The position numbers and the translations under genes were made by a program. Under the pieces are notes generated by a model. The model was not told the origin of the DNA, did not search any database, and was given only the letters and a program-made list of their open reading frames with translations. A stretch of 41,423 nt of DNA from an uncultured Clostridia bacterium (GTDB lineage: Bacteria > Bacillota > Clostridia > TANB77 > CAG-508), in the NCBI GenBank assembly GCA_947594845.1, contig CANQEI010000010.1, positions 1 through 41,423 of the forward strand. Reading direction: 5' to 3'. This document shows positions 39,328 through 41,423 of this stretch, in pieces; within the stretch, counting starts at the first letter, position 1; each line of letters opens with the position of its first letter.

Positions 39328-39984
39328 ATGGAAAATAAATATAAATATAGCAAGGCACTAACAATTATATTAATTGTAGTAATAGTTGGAATTATTGGAG
39401 TATTAGCATATATTGGTTATACGGTTTTTAAAGAAAAAAAGACAAAGGAAACATATACAGAAGCTGCAAACAACTTTGAAATAGCAGGAAGATCATCTAC
39501 TGGTAATGGCACAAGCGGAACATTAAATACAATTAACATGGTTGAAAGTTCTTCAGCAGATACATTAGAAGGATTTGAAATAATTGGAACAATAGAAATA
39601 CCAAAAACTGATCTACATTGCCCAATATTAGCTGAAGTTACAAAGAGACCACTAGAAATAGCTGTTGCACAAATGTATACAACCTCAGCATTAAATAAAC
39701 CAGGAAATACAGTAATATATGGACATAATTATAGAAATTCATTATTCTTTTCAAGAAATGATGAACTTCAAAAAGGAGATACGTTATACATAACAGACAA
39801 AGAAAAAAATAAATTAAAATACGAAATATATGATTCATTTATAACCACTAGTACAGATACGACATTTTATGCAAGAACATCAAAACAAACAGGAGGAAAA
39901 GCAGAAGTAACATTATCAACATGTACAGATGATGCAAGTACAACAGACAGAAGATTAATAATATTAGCAAGAGAAACAGAATAA
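39328..39984 (+). CDS. Sortase-family transpeptidase 3
   Basis: A 218-aa sortase with the same N-terminal membrane anchor and KEKKTKETYTEAANN stem as sortase 2, but a short Gly/Ser/Thr linker and a distinct catalytic domain: FEIIGTIEIPKTDLHCPILA, YGHNYRNSLFFSRNDEL, and TLSTCTDDASTTDRRLIILA. Catalytic residues are H133, C199 and R209. The catalytic domain is much closer to sortase 4 than to 1 and 2, so the cluster has two catalytic types. The RBS GATGAGGTG is good. Substrate unknown. Confidence 0.88.
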   Translation: MENKYKYSKALTIILIVVIVGIIGVLAYIGYTVFKEKKTKETYTEAANNFEIAGRSSTGNGTSGTLNTINMVESSSADTLEGFEIIGTIEIPKTDLHCPILAEVTKRPLEIAVAQMYTTSALNKPGNTVIYGHNYRNSLFFSRNDELQKGDTLYITDKEKNKLKYEIYDSFITTSTDTTFYARTSKQTGGKAEVTLSTCTDDASTTDRRLIILARETE

Positions 39985-40002
39985 ATGGAGGTTATCCGTT
40001 AA

Positions 40003-40656
40003 ATGGATAGTAAAGCAAATCTCAAAAATAGAATTATTGGAGTAATATTAATTATAATTATAATTAGCATAATAGCTGGTTTAGGTGTACTAGGATATTT
40101 TGCACTAAATGGCAAAAAAGAGAAAGCACCAGAGCAAGAAGCAGAACCAGAAGTATTAACAGGTAGCTCAAAAGCCGGATCAGGTGAAGTAAAAACTCTT
40201 GAGTCAAACGGTATTGCTACTAAAGCTAAAAAGAAAATGATGGAAGGCTATGAAATAATTGGAGAAATGAGAATACCTAAAGTAGATTTGAAAACCAATA
40301 TATTAGCCGAAACGACAAAACGTACACTAGAAATTGCAGTTGCTCAAATTTATACAACATCAGCAATTAATCAACCAGGAAATACAGTAATATATGGACA
40401 TAATTATAGAAATTCATTGTTCTTTTCAAGAAATGATGAACTTGAAAATGGCGATGTAATATATGTAAAAGACTCAGAAGAGAATGAAAAGAAATATGTA
40501 ATATATGATACTTTTATAACTACTAGTACAGATACAAGTTTTTATACTAGAACAGCGGAACAAACAGGCGGAAAAGCAGAAATAACATTATCAACATGTA
40601 CAGATGATGCAAGCACAACAGACAGAAGACTAATAATTTTGGCAAGAGAAGAATAG
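40003..40656 (+). CDS. Sortase-family transpeptidase 4
   Basis: A 217-aa sortase. A single N-terminal membrane helix (about 10-33: IIGVILIIIIISIIAGLGVL) with a different sequence from sortases 2 and 3, then an acidic linker (KEKAPEQEAEPEVLTGS) and the catalytic domain with YEIIGEMRIPKVDLKTNILA, YGHNYRNSLFFSRNDEL and TLSTCTDDASTTDRRLII. Catalytic residues are H133, C199 and R209. It begins 18 bases after sortase 3, with ATGGAGGT as RBS and no promoter, so 3 and 4 share an mRNA. A terminator follows directly. Confidence 0.88.
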   Translation: MDSKANLKNRIIGVILIIIIISIIAGLGVLGYFALNGKKEKAPEQEAEPEVLTGSSKAGSGEVKTLESNGIATKAKKKMMEGYEIIGEMRIPKVDLKTNILAETTKRTLEIAVAQIYTTSAINQPGNTVIYGHNYRNSLFFSRNDELENGDVIYVKDSEENEKKYVIYDTFITTSTDTSFYTRTAEQTGGKAEITLSTCTDDASTTDRRLIILAREE

Positions 40657-40690
40657 AGAATGGCTAATACGAAATTAGCTATTCTTATTT
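40657..40690 (+). terminator. Terminator after the sortase cluster
   Basis: AGAATGGCTAAT (40657-40668) pairs with ATTAGCTATTCT (40674-40685), one G-U, followed by TATTTTGG. Confidence 0.75.
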
Positions 40691-40777
40691 TGGCATGAAA
40701 ATGAAAAGAACATAATGTTAAAAAACTTTGATATTGCTGATTTAAAACTAATTATTTTATAATGAATAAAAAAAGTG

Positions 40778-40806
40778 TTGACAAACTTTAATAAAAATAT
40801 TAAAAT
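40778..40806 (+). promoter_or_regulatory. Promoter for the tRNA pair
   Basis: TTGACA (40778-40783), 17-base spacer, TAAAAT (40801-40806), 18 bases before the tRNA-His gene. The same box pair recurs at 41329-41357. Confidence 0.8.
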
Positions 40807-40823
40807 ATAAGAGCGTTCGAAAT

Positions 40824-40901
40824 GGTGGATATAGCGCAGTTGGTTAGAGCGCCAGTTTGTGGCACTGGAGGCCGTGGGTTCGAATCCCACTTTCCACCCC
40901 A
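40824..40901 (+). tRNA. tRNA-His (GUG)
   Basis: Complete cloverleaf. The anticodon stem-loop CCAGT-TTGTGGC-ACTGG gives anticodon GTG. The T arm is GTGGG-TTCGAAT-CCCAC. The extra G at 40824 (G-1) faces C73 (40898), the identity feature of tRNA-His, and the 3' CCA is encoded (40899-40901). One T-T mismatch in the acceptor stem. Confidence 0.97.
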
Positions 40902-40917
40902 TTTAATTTAATAACAT

Positions 40918-40992
40918 TGGGCTGTAGCCAAGCGGTAAGGCACCAGACTTTGACTCTGGCATGCGCTAGTTCGAATCTAGCCAGCCCAACCA
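40918..40992 (+). tRNA. tRNA-Gln (UUG)
   Basis: Acceptor stem TGGGCTG (40918-40924) with CAGCCCA (40982-40988); anticodon stem-loop CCAGA-CTTTGAC-TCTGG gives anticodon TTG. The T loop is TTCGAAT. Discriminator A at 40989 and encoded CCA at 40990-40992. It follows tRNA-His by 16 bases and is co-transcribed with it. Confidence 0.97.
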
Positions 40993-40995
40993 ATT

Positions 40996-41057
40996 AAAGA
41001 TTATCTAATTAAACTTATTCTAAAAGCTTAGTTTAAACAGATAATCTTTTATTTTTA
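40996..41057 (+). terminator. Terminator of the tRNA transcript
   Basis: AAAGATTATCT (40996-41006) pairs with AGATAATCTTT (41039-41049), with an inner AAACT/AGTTT pairing, followed by TATTTTTAT. Confidence 0.85.
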
Positions 41058-41328
41058 TGAAAGATGAAAGTATATAATTTGATATTAGAAAACAAATAAA
41101 ATTTATAACTATGATCAGTTATAAAATCTTAATTATAATATTGCAATAACATTAGTTAAAATTAAAAGATTTTCCAAAGGCATTACAAACATAGAAATTC
41201 ATACTTATTTGCAACAAAAAAATCAAAAATACAAGTGACTTTATTTTATTTAATTAATCCCAAAATTCATTTTTTGCAGATAAAAATAATTAAAATTGAT
41301 TAAAAAAGAATTATTTTGTAAAAAGGTG
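41058..41328. other. AT-rich intergenic stretch without genes
   Basis: No reading frame with a ribosome-binding site, no tRNA or rRNA signature and no repeat was recognised. It separates the tRNA terminator from the next promoter. Confidence 0.7.
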
Positions 41329-41357
41329 TTGACAACAGTGAAAAAGGGTGTTAAAAT
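41329..41357 (+). promoter_or_regulatory. Strong promoter pointing out of the window
   Basis: TTGACA (41329-41334), 17-base spacer, TAAAAT (41352-41357), the same hexamers and spacing as the tRNA promoter at 40778. It may drive further stable RNA genes to the right. Confidence 0.75.
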
Positions 41358-41423
41358 ACGAAACAGTTCGACAGATTCTGACAAAAAATATTATAAAAAA
41401 ATAAACTAAAAAATTTTAAAAAA

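Noticed and set aside
40675..40902. 75-aa minus-strand frame over the tRNA-His gene
   Set aside because: Antisense to a clear tRNA; a chance frame.

Overview
The window is about 70% A+T. It comes from a low-GC, Gram-positive (monoderm) bacterium of the Clostridia, probably an uncultured anaerobic gut lineage; that placement is inference. The evidence is the classic Firmicutes S10-spc-alpha ribosomal operon order, near-consensus TTGACA-17-TATAAT promoters with strong GGAGG ribosome-binding sites, zinc-binding (C+) forms of S14, S4, L36 and L24, a SpoVT sporulation regulator, a Feo iron transporter and a cluster of sortases.

Layout. 1-360: two and a part copies of a 149-bp tandem repeat, then a terminator-like hairpin. 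391-5715: two half-size TauE/SafE-type membrane proteins, a 47-aa membrane peptide, a cysteine-rich protein (minus strand), an unknown protein, a tandem-OB SSB-like protein, an endonuclease/exonuclease/phosphatase-fold protein and a large GT-C-like membrane protein. 5712-8902: RluD- and RluB-type pseudouridine synthases, a two-S1-domain protein and a replication-relaxation-like protein. 9089-12793: feoA-feoB, a convergent TSCPD protein, a metallophosphoesterase and a Nudix hydrolase.

12959-29738 is the ribosomal superoperon: promoter, about 217-nt leader, then rpsJ-rplC-rplD-rplW-rplB-rpsS-rplV-rpsC-rplP-rpmC-rpsQ-rplN-rplX-rplE-rpsN-rpsH-rplF-rplR-rpsE-(no rpmD)-rplO-secY-adk-map-infA-rpmJ-rpsM-rpsK-rpsD-rpoA-rplQ and a strong terminator. 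These genes encode ribosome, translocon and RNA polymerase parts plus N-terminal methionine removal. Two intergenic gaps in the operon (rpsJ-rplC and rplW-rplB) carry diverged copies of one ~119-nt element whose helices are kept by compensatory base changes. This is the best candidate here for an undescribed structured RNA.

29863-37547: an unrecognised two-gene unit between terminators, a recD2 helicase gene broken by one extra base inside its Walker A motif, comF, spoVT with a sigma-G-like promoter, a membrane protein, an unusually short alanyl-tRNA synthetase with a Cys cluster, and a HIT protein. 37600-40656: four tandem sortases; the second is a mosaic of the first and third, with a 443-bp stretch that reads identical to the first. 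40824-40992: tRNA-His and tRNA-Gln. The last 430 bases hold a terminator, non-coding AT-rich DNA and a strong promoter pointing out of the window.

No CRISPR array, insertion sequence or prophage was seen. All comparisons were made by eye; family names rest on motif recognition, not on database searches.
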